Source: Nipponacmea schrenckii (Eukaryota; Mollusca; Gastropoda; Lottiidae). Taken from it: a stretch of DNA of 64,000 bases. Location: positions 17,360,001-17,424,000 of the forward strand of contig JAUJPP010000012.1 in assembly GCA_030562195.1 (NCBI GenBank). Direction: 5' to 3'. Position 1 is the stretch's first letter, and each line of letters begins with the position of its first letter. This document shows positions 23,608 to 34,675 of this stretch, in pieces. A model generated the notes under the pieces. It made no database searches, was not told the origin of the DNA, and saw only the letters and a list, made by a program, of their open reading frames with translations. The translations under genes were made by a program, and so were the position numbers.

Positions 23608-23706
23608 ATTAGATGAATTGTGTAAAATAAGAGAACTCAGATATAATGCGAAACACGGAAAGGGATTTAAGGTGTTGGGATAAAGCCTAAATCCTGTTAT
23701 GTAAAA

Positions 23707-25003
23707 ATGGCAAAATCAACTTTATGAACCAATAGAATATACATTCAATAAGAAAAAAGAAGACTACATCATTATATCTCCAGCTGTTGGGTCCAAATCT
23801 CAGATTAATGACGGAGGTAGAGTCACATTTAAAATCAATTCGTTGTCCAATTGGTTACTTCTTTCCGATGCTTACTTCCGCTGTGATTTCAAAATTAAAG
23901 ATGAAGCCCCCAATCAAGATCGTTCCCCCAGCAGAAGGTAACATTAGAAAACAATTTCTTCCCCTCTTTATTCAGCGAAATGGTTTTAGAAGCCCGTTCA
24001 AATATAATTGAAACAAGCAAACACCCAGGTGAGTTTGACACAATGCTTAAAACTCTTTTATATCCAAAAAATTATACAACGGCATCCGGTTGGATGCCAG
24101 ACACGGGAGTTGGGGAAATACAATCTCAACAAGAAAATGTAGCAGCAGACGCCAACTTGGCGGCAGTTAGAACTACTGTTAACAATTTGATCAATATCAC
24201 AAAATTTCAAAATAATGAAGGTTATAAACAGAGGGTTGTATTTTACAATAAACCTATTGATAGAAACAGCTGGAAATTGGAATTTATATCCCCTCTTTGG
24301 ATTACTTGAGCACAGGAAAGTTTACATTGGTCTACCCTTCAAAATCCATCTTAAAGATTAATAAATAACGATAGAATATTTTTTGGAGAAAACAATTCAA
24401 ATGCTAAATTAGAAATAACCGATATCCAATTATACGTGCCAGTAATAACCCCAACAATCGAAGTAGAAACAAGACTTCTTAGTAGTTTGAAAAAATATAT
24501 CGAAATAGCATTTTTAAGAAGAAATACGATTGGATCGATAACAATCACAGAGGAGAATTTCACATGGCAAGTGACAATACCACAAAACCAGCGAGATATT
24601 TAATACGTGGTTTCAAAAATCTTCCAGATTCACAAACGAACAACAACCACCTTTTTAAAGTAACTGTGACAACTTTGGAGATCCTAAAATAAAAAGGGTT
24701 CAAGTCAGATTAAACTCTGATTCGTATCCCAACCTCCCATTAAAAATTGATCCTGATATAAAGGATTTTAATGTATAGAAACTATAAGCTCATGAGCGAA
24801 TTATTTGGAAATATACCACAGTTTAATTATTTCGATTTTATTTTAAATTATCCTATATTTTGTTTTTATCTCTCTGCTCACTAGGAAGATTTGTTTAAAA
24901 AAAGACGTACAGTTGTCTGTATACATTGAAAAACAGCAGGAGATATGGTAGGGTATTGTCTCTTGTTAGAGGAATCTCGTCATATCATAAATATAATGGA
25001 TAG
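23707..25003 (+). pseudogene. Polinton major capsid protein (hexon-like), frameshifted
   Basis: Broken frames together cover a double-jelly-roll capsid protein. The N-terminal part shows YEPIEYTFNKKKEDYIII and SNWLLLSDAYFRCDFKIKDE. The middle frame (23980-24309) shows NIIETSKHPGEFDTMLKTLL followed by PKNYTTASGWMPDTG, a strong Polinton capsid signature. The C-terminal part ends SYHKYNG at 25003. In the family this protein forms the trimeric hexons of the icosahedral shell. At least six frame changes or stops are present, several of them in A or T runs. A cleaner copy of the C-terminal ~160 residues lies on - at 45059-45545. Confidence 0.85.
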
Positions 25004-25041
25004 AAAGATGAATAGAATTGAATAAATTTCTAACTTTAAAA

Positions 25042-25620
25042 ATGAAACCAGAAGTTTTAGTCGCTAAAATATTAGAATCAATCGAAAATGGGAAACCGAA
25101 AACAATTACTTATAATGGTATAAAGATACATATTTCACAATCGGTGATTAACAAACTAAAAAATCATAAAGTACTGGACAATATTAATTATAATGAAATA
25201 GACAAGCAAGCTAAAGAAGGTGGGTTTCTATTTCTTCTCTCATTAATTTTCGGATGATTAGCAGCTGCAGGTGCTGTTGCCTTTGGGGGGCAAGTGGTAT
25301 AGCTTCAACTGTAAATAAGAAAAAAGTAGAAGAATCTGAATCCAGAAAAAAAACGTAGACATAATTTAGAAAGGGAAAAAAATTAGCGAAAGGTTCTGGG
25401 ATCAAGGATATCTTAGCAATTTTTTAAACAATTCAATCACGCAACCAAGAAAACAGTAAAAAAAAGGGTTTTTGTCTAAGTTAATTGATCAAATCGATAC
25501 GGGTAAAAACTGAGATTCAAAAAGAAGGAGAGGGATTAATACTTAAACACGTTCGCAGTGGTGATGGTTTTTTTTCTTTCAAAATATAAAGGAGAAGGTA
25601 TTTTATTAAATCCTCTTTAA
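25042..25620 (+). pseudogene. Polinton pVI-like membrane-active protein, frameshifted
   Basis: It begins MKPEVLVAKILESIENGKPK and continues open through KEGGFLFLLSLIFG, a hydrophobic amphipathic segment, to a stop near 25255. The Ala/Gly-rich tail, LIDQIDTG and SKYKGEGILLNP follow in other frames. The sibling copy at 44470-45019 (-) is more complete. In Polintons and adenoviruses the protein between the major capsid and the ATPase is an internal capsid protein that disrupts membranes; that role is inferred from position and composition. An alternative in-frame ATG lies at 25018. Confidence 0.65.
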
Positions 25621-25625
25621 AAAAA

Positions 25626-26379
25626 ATGGCTAAAAAAATTTAAACATTCAAAAAGGGTTTTTCCACAAAATCCAATTATTAATGTGTATTGTTGGTCAAT
25701 CAGGCTCAGGAAAAACTCACCTCTTATTAAGATTTTAAAACAAACCCAAATTATTAGTTTCCCCTTTTTACATTTATACATCAACTCCAGATCAATTATA
25801 TTATCAATTTCTTAAACCTTAGAATATTTACAAAAAGAAGACATACAGCAAATATTTCGAATTTATGAACAGGATGAAGATCTTCAAAATGACAATACTA
25901 CTGAAAAATTTTTATACATTATTGTATAAAAGAAAAAAAACCCATCATTAACACCAACTGATATTCAAGTTGTACTTACCAAGAATGTGAAAAGATTTAG
26001 ATTTGTCTAATATTGATAAGAAAAGGAAAAAAACCCGATCATTTTCAATGATTGCGTAGCACAATCAAACCAAACAGTTCAACAAGAATTCTTTACTAAA
26101 GGAAGACATCACAATTGTCATTGTATATATACCAATCTCAATCATTTTATGGAATGGACGGAATGTTTATTAGAAAGAAAAGCTAATTGTTTTTTTTTTT
26201 GTTTGAATTAAACGATAAATATCTATCTCAAATACTCCAATCAATAATTCATGGTATGGAGAAAGATGAATTTAAAAAAAATTTGTAGAAGACAATGGAA
26301 CAATTCTGACGATCATGGGTATAACTTTGTAAATACAAGAAAACCAGCTGGACAAAACGTTATGGGCAAATATTTGTAA
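25626..26379 (+). pseudogene. Polinton FtsK/A32-type DNA-packaging ATPase, frameshifted
   Basis: A Walker A P-loop, CIVGQSGSGKTHLLL, is readable near 25685-25730. A Walker B-like IIFNDCVAQSN and RHHNCHCIYTNLNHF, the conserved sensor region of the A32/FtsK-like genome-packaging ATPases, are readable near 26035-26150. The frame is broken at least five times, mostly in A runs. In the family this ATPase pumps DNA into the capsid. It starts six bases after the pVI-like gene and is followed within ten bases by the next gene, so the capsid cluster is tightly packed. Confidence 0.8.
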
Positions 26380-26386
26380 TTAAAAA

Positions 26387-27237
26387 ATGACTGATTGGAA
26401 TAAAATATTAAAGAGAAATAAAGAATACATTAAAACTAAAGAAAAAATAAAATCTAAAATTGAAGATAGAAGATTATCGCAAAGGGGGAAGATTATCGCA
26501 AATGGGAATAGAGGAGAGTTTATCAACTTTATTTAAGCCTGTTTTAAAAACAACAAGAAAATGTTCCTGCTATAGAAAATGTTCCGCCTGCTGCTATAGA
26601 AAATGTTCCACCTTTAGAACTAGAAAATACAAATGAATTTATGATAAAATCACTTGATGATATAAAACGATATTTTTCAAATCCTGACCCAACATTACCA
26701 AAGTCTATTAAACCAATTGTGGATGATTATGGGTTATTATTCAATGGTTATCGAATATTGTTCGATCATCGTTACCCTCAATTCAAGATGGATACAAAAC
26801 CCTTTAGATATAAATTAACACAAGGATTAATTCATTTGATTAACGGAGGAGACATTGCCATTGGGGAATACAATGATTTGATAGAATATTTAAAACTTCT
26901 TCACGCTATTAAAAAAAACAGAGCTCTAACAAATAGATTGAAAGAAGTAGAGCTACATATCAGAGCCATGGATGATGTTGATGAACCAGATGAATATTGG
27001 GAAGAAAATCCAATCATAGAAGAAATAGATGAATTCAATAATTTGATATCTGGAGAAGGAATAACTTTTTTATCAGATGATCCCCAACAATTACTTAACA
27101 GACTTAATGTAATTATTGAAGCAATGAAACATGGACATCAATCTGATTCAAATGAAATCCACGCTATTTTAAAAAGATTATTAGAAAAGGGAATTATAAA
27201 TAAAGACGATTATATACATGTTATAAAAAATGGATGA
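26387..27237 (+). CDS. Conserved-position Polinton protein of unknown function
   Basis: The probable start is ATG 26387 (MTDWNKILKRNKEYIKTKEK); two frame disturbances near 26470-26550 separate it from an intact 198-codon frame, 26641-27237. The linker before that frame repeats ENVPPA three times. The intact part is acidic and helical: SLDDIKRYFSNPDPTLPK, then LTQGLIHLINGGDIAIGEYN and a basic-acidic helix, ending in short alpha-helical repeats. I recognise no enzyme motif. It lies between the ATPase and the minor capsid gene and overlaps the latter's start (ATGGATGA), which suggests a virion or assembly role. It is the best preserved frame in this cluster. Confidence 0.6.
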
Positions 27238-27949
27238 AGAATTTTTCATAATAACATCTAAGTCCTCGAAAATAAGATTTACCCTAGATTATGAATGTGA
27301 ACTAGATCCAATCAAAAACTATTAGTTAGGACTAAAATATTTTTCATTTTTACAATTCAATAAGGAACAGAATAACCAATTGAAAATTTCTAAAGACAAT
27401 GAAAGAACATTTAAATAATTAACATTTTTACCAGGAAGTTATGAATATGTTTCCATTAACGAATTTATATCTCAATTCGTTGGAAGTCATAAGGATAGAC
27501 CCAATATTGAATTTGAAGGTAATTTAAATCTGAACAAAATAAAACTAAATCTAAAAAAACAAACATCAAGTAGATTTCAATGTAGAAAACTCAATAAATG
27601 AATTATTAGGTTTTGAAAAGAAATTGTATACCAAATCTACACTTGCTCCTTATAAAGCAAATATTGAAAACTACATTGATATCATCAATATTCATTGTAA
27701 TTGGTTGATGGTGGATTTTTCAATAAAAGCAAACAACAAATCATTTTCAGTATTCCAACGTTTACAGTTCCAATCGGTTATAGAATAGTAGAAAAACCGT
27801 TTCAAACAACATATCTTCCGATAAATACCAAAGGTATTAAAGATATCAATTTAGATATAAAAGATGGATATGGAAGATATTTAGATTTTGGCCAGGAAGA
27901 AATATGTATTCAATTACACGTTTCCTCATCTTCATCTAAAATTATATAA
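27230..27949 (+). pseudogene. Polinton penton-like minor capsid protein, frameshifted
   Basis: It starts MDEEFFIITSKSSKIRF at 27230, overlapping the previous gene. The N-terminal part resembles the Polinton minor capsid (PY, penton base-like) start, with GSYEYVSINEFISQF following. The C-terminal frame 27701-27949 has IIFSIPTFTVPIGYRIVEKP, then DINLDIKDGYGRYLDFGQEE and IQLHV, the single jelly-roll end typical of this family. About four stops or frameshifts occur between. Pentons plug the capsid vertices. Its 3' end overlaps the 3' end of the convergent polymerase gene by about 40 bp. Confidence 0.75.
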
Positions 27950-30345
27950 TCGTAATCATCGAATTCGTAATTTTCAACCATATTAACTTCATCTTTATTA
28001 TTATAAGGATACATAATTCCATTTCTGTTTGGTGGTTTTCTTTTAATCAAATTCAAATTATGTTTGAATACTTTCTTTTGTTTATCTTTCGGAATTACTA
28101 CACCGTCTGTAAAACTTTTTTTCCAAGGTTTATCGAATTCATTTTCAATATCTTTTCCATTGGCTAATTTTAAATAATCTTCCACACTCAACTTTGATTT
28201 TGTATATCCTTTAAAAGTTTTCTTTTCCACTAATTCTCCATTAGAAGTTAGAATGATATTGTATTTTACTTTTGGAGCTAAATATAAACCAAATATTATA
28301 CCGCCATCTCCATAATCATTCTTTCCTTTCCATATTCCGTTTCAGAAGTTAATCCAGCATGTTCCAATTTATCCCAATTCCTATCTGTATAATCTATCGG
28401 TATCAGTATAATATATTTCTGGTTTTCTAAAACCATCAATAACATGAATAAAACTATTCATTATTCGTTGCTATGTGCTAAGATGAATGAACCCAAATGA
28501 CTCGGAGTTAATCTTGTTGTTTTTGTTGGTTGATAATTTCCGGTTGCTCCTTTTCTTTTTCCACTATATATTGTTGTTCATTTACTTTTTCATAACTTTT
28601 TATATTTGAATCAAAATTTGCTTCAAGAGTTTCTTCAGACCATAAATGAAATTCTGTATTTATATCTTTCTGAACAGTTTTTCCGTATAAAAAATTACCA
28701 GTAATTTCATACAATCGCTGCCAACTAAATTTCCATGTTGTTTATATTTGTTCCTTTCTTCCTTTAAAGTTAAAACATAGTCTTTAAAGGAGGTGTTTTG
28801 AAATTTTCTTCATAGACTATCCCATCTAATATTTTGATAATGTTTCCACCAGCTCGAACGATTGCCTGTATGTCAACAGAAGTGAGAACGTCGTTACAAA
28901 AAACCATTTCTAAATCGTATCTTATCACCAGATTTTTGTTTGAGGTTTATCATCCTCTATAAGAGTGTAAGTTATTTTGTATTTGGCTGGTATTGGTTGA
29001 AAAAACATATTTTTTGGATACTCAAACCAAACCGATAAAATAGCACACCTAGGTCTAAATTGTTGTTTATTTAAAAGCTTTACACATTCTTCCTTTTCAT
29101 AATCTTTTAAAGCTCTTGCTGATTCAGCTTTTGGGTATTCACCATCACACATAGCACATTAATTTAGAACAAGAGATTTTCTTCAACCCTTCGTTAAAAT
29201 CTTTAGTAGACTGTTGGTATTTTTTGAATAACTCAATTATATCAGAATCAGTTGTATTTAAATGATGTTGTAGTACTTTACAAATTTCATCTAATTTATC
29301 CGATTTAAATTTTATTATGTTTGCAGAAACTCTACCTCCTTTTACAGAACGTCTGACATAATGTCTGATGAACGGATCGACGTGAGAATATACTTTTTCT
29401 CCTTTATACAGATGATACCAACCTTTAAGAGATATGGCAGGGCTGTTAAATTATTTATTACACTTTTATTTATCATAGATGTCATAACTTGATTGTATTT
29501 GATCAAACATACACCTAAACATATCGTATCTCTTTTAGCATAAGGTTCCCATTCTTCTCTTCGGGACTCCCCAATTTGATTCGTTATAGACGCAATATCT
29601 AAATCAATCTTTCTTAAATTCATTGGTAATTCTGATGATTTTCCCCAATCTTTTAAACTTCTTGCTACATGTTGATATGAACAAGTGAAATTTAATTTTT
29701 GAAGATAATTGTTATTGTTGTTAAACTTCTTTTCATAATTCCATTTTTTCTGTAAAGACTTTTCTGTAAATATATTAGATATTGGTAAACGAAGTATGCC
29801 TCTTGTGGTTTTGAGAGGACAGTGAGTTAATTTTGACATATTTTTAATAATAATCCAATTATCAAAACCACTACCATTATGAGAAACTAACGTTAATTGT
29901 TTTTGATCAACATTTCCTAAATGTTTTAGCATTTGATCTATACAATCTGTACCTACAAATATATGAACTATATTCATTATTTTTTCATAAAATTCTTCAG
30001 GAACATTATCTGTGGGTTTTAGATCTGGAAAACGACAATTTATTCGTTCTAATATTTTTCGCAGCTTTTCCAAATTAACTAAAGAACACGCATATGGTAT
30101 TGTTTTACCAGTTTTTTTTTCTGTATAGGTCTCGGAATCCCAAGAATAAAGAGTTTCAGTTTTGTGACATGGAAGCTGGATTAAATTCTGAAAAAAGTTT
30201 AATGTTTTCGTTAACACAGGATTTCCATACTTGTTCATAGTTGTTTTCTATTTCTTTTATTCCTAAACTTTTGTTATCTCTTTTTATCAAACAGAAATGA
30301 TTATTGTAAATACAAAACCCATTCTGATGGAGTGTTTATTTTTCT
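27910..30345 (-). pseudogene. Polinton protein-primed DNA polymerase B, copy 1
   Basis: Read on -, the N-terminal remnant NGFCIYNNHFCLIKRDN leads into the exonuclease domain with all three Exo motifs: LYSWDSETYTE, SHNGSGFDNW and YAKRDTICL. Palm sequence follows with GNFLYGKTVQ (motif B region) and the C-terminal KKTFKGYTKSKL to a stop at 27910. The catalytic YxDTDS motif is disrupted in this copy. At least five frameshifts are present. Sequence upstream of the N-terminal remnant is missing: the polymerase breaks off near 30345-30385 where FEN1-like family sequence begins. Protein-primed PolB replicates the linear element. Confidence 0.85.
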
Positions 30346-30387
30346 AGGATATGAGGTTCTATCTTTAGGATTATAAATTTGGAATGA

Positions 30388-33300
30388 TTAATGCTCTTTC
30401 AACTTTTTCTCTAAAAGTGGGATTTGGAAATCGAGATAACGAATAAATGTAGGTGTGAGCTGAGGCATGCTGCGCCATACAGCCCAAGCAGTTTTCTTCC
30501 CTATTCCAAAGAATGCAGAAACAGTATCACATCCTGTTATTGCACGCATAAAAAAAGACCCCATGATGCATCCCTGCCTAGTTCGGCTGATATCAGGTGA
30601 CATGGAATATATCGTAGCTTAGAGCCATGGCCGAATGCCACCCAAATTTCACAATCGCTCAAGATGCTTGATACAGCGACAGCTAGGACCACAACATCTG
30701 TATCAGTTGCATGTATCATTACTTTGGTGAAACCTTGATGGAATGCATGGGAAGCATGATACAGGATCCGAGTGTCTGCTTCTTCATGAGTGCAGGACAA
30801 TTCATTGAGTGTATCGGATGAAGATGAAACAGCTCCCTTGCCTTTTGTTGAGATGATTTTTTTTCCTTGGGTTTTAGGTGATTGAAGATCACAGGCTCTC
30901 TTTGTAAGAATCACATTGAAGGAAGTTCTTCCAGTTAGCAAGAATTCTAGTATTGTTGGCCACTCGGATATGGTTACCAGTTCCTCGGTTCTTTCTTGTT
31001 TGCGACTTCAGGCTGTCTCCTTTATAGTCATCCCAAACAACATCCAACGGGTAATGTCTAGTAGCATGCGCTCTAAATAGGGCAAGAACATTAACTGTGA
31101 ATAGTTATGGAATGTTTTTAAAGTTTCCTTCCACTTGATCGGATCAAGTAAGTGAACAAGCGCAGCACCATCAACAATTTTAACATCAACATTCGGTACA
31201 CATTCTGGTTTTGGAGCTAATGATTCTAAACATTCCATCGACTTCGTCGATTGGTGCATGATCCCATTTGATGCCAATGATGGTGGCCAGGCATGATTTT
31301 CATGTTTGAAGAAGGCATCCATATCACTGTTGCGAGCTTGGCATGATATGTACATGCGTGAGAAAAGATAAACAGCATCACACAATTTAGAGATTTTGGA
31401 GGAAGACTTAGCAGACTTTTTTCCAGAACTAGAATTAAACAGAGGTAAGTTGTTTTTGTGAATTGTGTCATTAAATGCTGTATTGTTACCATTAATACGC
31501 TCTGTAACAATATTTTCTGCAGTCCGTATTGTATTTACAACGCTATCAGGAATTATCCGTTTGGTGTCAAGCATGTACAAGTCTGCACCAGTATCAGAAA
31601 AGGGATTTCCAAGTTCTTCCATTACATCAAGGACGTTTTTGACTTGTGATAGGAATGCCTTCTGCACACTCGGTATCTGTTCATGGTGACGATCAGTGTA
31701 TTTTTTCTTTGAGTGTTTCTCATCATACTCCATTAAAAGCCTAGCTGTTTCTGGACCGGCCACCATCCATCCTGTCAGTGCGACATCATTTTCTGTGATT
31801 CCTATTGCACCCCCATCTCCTTTCACCATTGCATTCAGCTGTTCATGAACCTAGTCGTGGGCCAGTGCTGAAAATTTGTGAGTAGATTTCTGGGTGACAA
31901 AGTTGCCCTGAAGGAACTCTGCATAGGTGACTGGGCTGTTGATCTCCAGGGCAAGACGATCTTTGACATGAATTGTCATCCAGCGAGAATAATGGAAGTG
32001 GTCTAGGGCAAACATCCACGGAATTAATTTTCTGAGGGAATCTACGTACGACACAAAATTTGGTTGACGCTGTGATCTAAGAAACTCCAGGAATAGGACT
32101 TCCAACTGCCATATCTTAAACCAGTAATCAAACTGAAGATGCATCAATGCCATTTATAACACCACATATTAAAGCCTATTTGTGTATCATCCGGTGTATT
32201 CTTTTGATATTCAACATAAGACCTGTTATTTGATGAGCCCATTGGCCTCTAGATATGTGCAAACCTTTCTGCAGACTAGACGCACGTCCCTCAGTTGTCA
32301 CATTCGCTGAAGTCATCACATAGTTCCAACCACTTCCGTCTAGCCAGTACCCGATGATTTTCAGTAAAGCCATTTCTATGTGGAGACCCCCCATCATAAT
32401 GAGATATTTTCTTTCTCCATACTCTTCAGGCCATTTCCACTGAATTTTTTTGGCAATTGCATATAATCGTTGATCAACAGTAAGCACAGGAATCTGGTTA
32501 GAGTTGTGTCGAAATGTGATTTGTTGAATGATATCCATTCCATGCTTGACCATAGCAGGTGAGTGTGCAATATCTCGGAACAAAGGAAGTAGAGCGACGA
32601 TTGCAGGAGGCTTTGGCACAGATGTTTGCAAACTTGCAAAGTAGGCTGACCATGATATATCCTTTCGAAATGTGTCCGTGACGTTTTCATTCATCAAAAA
32701 GTGTCATCACTTTTTCGAACCAAGGTATTAATGTTCGGTCTTCATCCATGGAAGCAGGAATCACTTGCTCGTCAGTAACAGCTGGAACAAGGTTGACAGG
32801 GAGCGAAACTGGGGGCACGTCAGTTTATGACTTTGGTAAAGCCTTGATAGATTTCTGCTTTTGCTGGCTCCTGTCTTCAGTAATAGTCTCACAAAACCTA
32901 ACAATTCCAGGATTGTCATTTGTAATATGTTGTGTGATGGATATTGCTGTACCATGGAAGGAATCACGACTTGTAGTAGATGATGGATTATGATCAATGT
33001 TGTCAAGGTTCCCGGTAGTGAACAAATTGTCTCTGAGTGTACCAGGACAGACAGTGCCTTCTTTGTCATACACATCAATCACTTTGTTTGCTTCATCTGT
33101 GGACAGTTGCAGTACTCGATCATATAAACATACAGGCCTTTCTCGAAGAGAATGTCAATGAGATCGCGATTTCCTGTCTTGTTGTGGATGAGTAGTCCTA
33201 GGTACAATGGAAGAACAGTCTCACGTTCAGAGTTGTGTCGTATTGCAACTGATTCCTTCCTACCACGTTTAACAGCATTAAACACTAACAACTGAGTTAT

Positions 33301-33827
33301 GGACGAGGCAGCTGTGCTAATTTCATTATCATCAATACGTTGTCCTGCATTTGGCCCTCCTAGAATCAGCTCTACCAACACAGAAAGAGACGTTGAGAGA
33401 TCGTTCATCACATAAGGAACCGCTAAATCGGTACTTTTTTGAAGAACCTCTCTGCGAACAAGCTTTGCTACTCTCATCAGCATGACAGCTTCATCATCTG
33501 GATCAGGATGGCAGGCATCAATCAAGGCATCACCAATATCATCTTTGAATGACAATACTGTTCCAAAGTTGCTGTTGTGGGCTTCAAGATCTGGGATATT
33601 GTTTGCTCCATGCCATCACCATCATCTAGCCGTGATACGTTTATGTACAAAGGAACTTTGTTCAGTTCATGAAAGGCAGACAAATTAGTGGCCAGAGACG
33701 AGTAACCAGTTGCTGATGGATTAATAAGTGTTCCACCATGTTCTTGACACAGAGCACAAACATCCAAATTAGTCAGTTGAACATCTATAGCACGTGCCCA
33801 AGGAGCGAGTTTAAGTCTTTTAGACAT
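30388..33827 (-). pseudogene. Large FEN1/XPG-like nuclease family gene inside the Polinton
   Basis: About 1,100 codons on -, in seven or so frames. Order: APWARAIDVQLTNLDVCALC start; middle modules with SSTTSRDSFHGTAISITQH, then FALDHFHYSRWMTIHVKDRL and KGDGGAIGITENDVALTGWM; C-terminal SCTHEEADTRILYH, ATDTDVVVLAVAV and ITGCDTVSAFFGIGKKTAWA. The last three blocks mirror the acidic active-site motifs and the helix-hairpin-helix (GCD...GIGKKTA) of FEN1/XPG nucleases. I know this as a multicopy, uncharacterised animal family; the nuclease assignment is my inference. Polinton sequence borders it on both sides, and copy 2 has the same left junction. Confidence 0.7.
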
Positions 33828-34041
33828 GATAGGCGATTGAGTTGTTGATCTTTAAACCATTTCAGAAAATAAGGATGATACTGATACATTAAAATTGTAA
33901 TTCCAGAGCATATTTAGGATAGTGTCCACTCTACAGAAGTTTCATTGGAATGAGGAACCTAGAATTGTAACATGACATCACATCACATATTTCCATGACA
34001 ACCAGCTTTCCATGTGACATGTTTGTTTGTGACATCATAGG

Positions 34042-34614
34042 CTATGCCTTGTGACATTGAAAGCATTGGTTTACATCAAAATCACAGAATTTGGGGCATT
34101 TGGAAAAATTTTCTAGGACCAAAACGTGTTTAACGGCGGCCATTTTGAATTTCTCAATTTTTGGCGGGAACGGATGGAATGACGTCATGGTTCCTGCGAT
34201 TTTTGAAATAAGCATACTCAAAAACCCCCATAGCCAAATTTTTATGCTTCTTTCCGAAAGTGCACGATTCGAGCAATAAATGTTACATATCCGCCCCACT
34301 AGAATGGATTCTAATTCTTTTATTATTTGTTTGTCTGCTTCGTGTCGAAATTGTAAGTCTTCATTTCTGTATAGTTTGTCGTGTTTAAGTGCAGCAGCAT
34401 CTACTCTATTAACTGGTTCTTCACCTGGTTTTGGATTATCATTTTCATCCAATCGTAAATCTAACCTAGTTCCCGGACCAGTGTAATTATGACCTGGAAG
34501 ATGTTTATCACCTTTATAATTAGCCCATGGAAAACCGGGAAGTTTAGTTAGAGATTTTTGAATGTCTCCTGATCCGAAATAAGTTGTAGGGGAGTGAATG
34601 TTTATTAAAGACAT
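34042..34614 (-). CDS. Polinton phospholipase A2-like protein with foreign C-terminus
   Basis: The 190-codon open frame begins about 60 bp inside the terminal repeat (MSLINIHSPTTYFGSG). It has the Ca-binding loop YTGPGTRLDLR and the catalytic EEPVNRVDAAALKHDKLY, the arrangement of the secreted-PLA2-like domain in parvovirus VP1, where it breaches endosomal membranes. Family similarity ends near residue 107 (ELESILVG, ~34290). The following 80 residues are low-quality sequence that belongs to the neighbouring FEN1-like insert, so the protein is probably a truncated original with a read-through tail. The catalytic His-Asp and the Ca loop are intact. Confidence 0.8.
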   Translation of the reverse strand: MSLINIHSPTTYFGSGDIQKSLTKLPGFPWANYKGDKHLPGHNYTGPGTRLDLRLDENDNPKPGEEPVNRVDAAALKHDKLYRNEDLQFRHEADKQIIKELESILVGRICNIYCSNRALSERSIKIWLWGFLSMLISKIAGTMTSFHPFPPKIEKFKMAAVKHVLVLENFSKCPKFCDFDVNQCFQCHKA

Positions 34615-34675
34615 TTTTTGGTTATTTAAAAGGGAGGGCGGGTGGGCAAATAGTAGTATATGAGCTTACAGATAT
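34495..34675 (-). repeat. Polinton right terminal inverted repeat, tip truncated
   Basis: Inverted counterpart of 21196-22450 without the MITE: it contains the PLA2 start and GGGCGGGTGGGCAAAT. It ends after one palindrome arm (AGTAGTATATGAGCTTACAG, to GATATC at ~34675), and LINE sequence follows. The spacer and outer arm seen at the left end are missing. Confidence 0.8.

Larger units (their letters stand above)
21130..34675. mobile_element. Polinton (Maverick) element, ~13.5 kb, decayed
   Basis: The left end is a palindrome plus ~180 bp terminal repeat; the right end (34495-34672) is the inverted terminal repeat, lacking the outer palindrome arm. Between them lie a small gene, major capsid, pVI-like protein, packaging ATPase, an unknown gene and a penton-like protein on +. 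DNA polymerase B, a FEN1-like family gene and PLA2 lie on -. LINE ORF2 sequence flanks both sides in one orientation, but about 50 codons of it are missing between the flanks, so target duplication cannot be checked. Integrase and adenain-type protease are not found. Polintons can move as transposons and may form virions. Confidence 0.8.

Noticed and set aside
31458..31689. Overlapping + strand frames inside the FEN1-like gene
   Set aside because: Shadows of the coding strand; they carry no motifs of their own.
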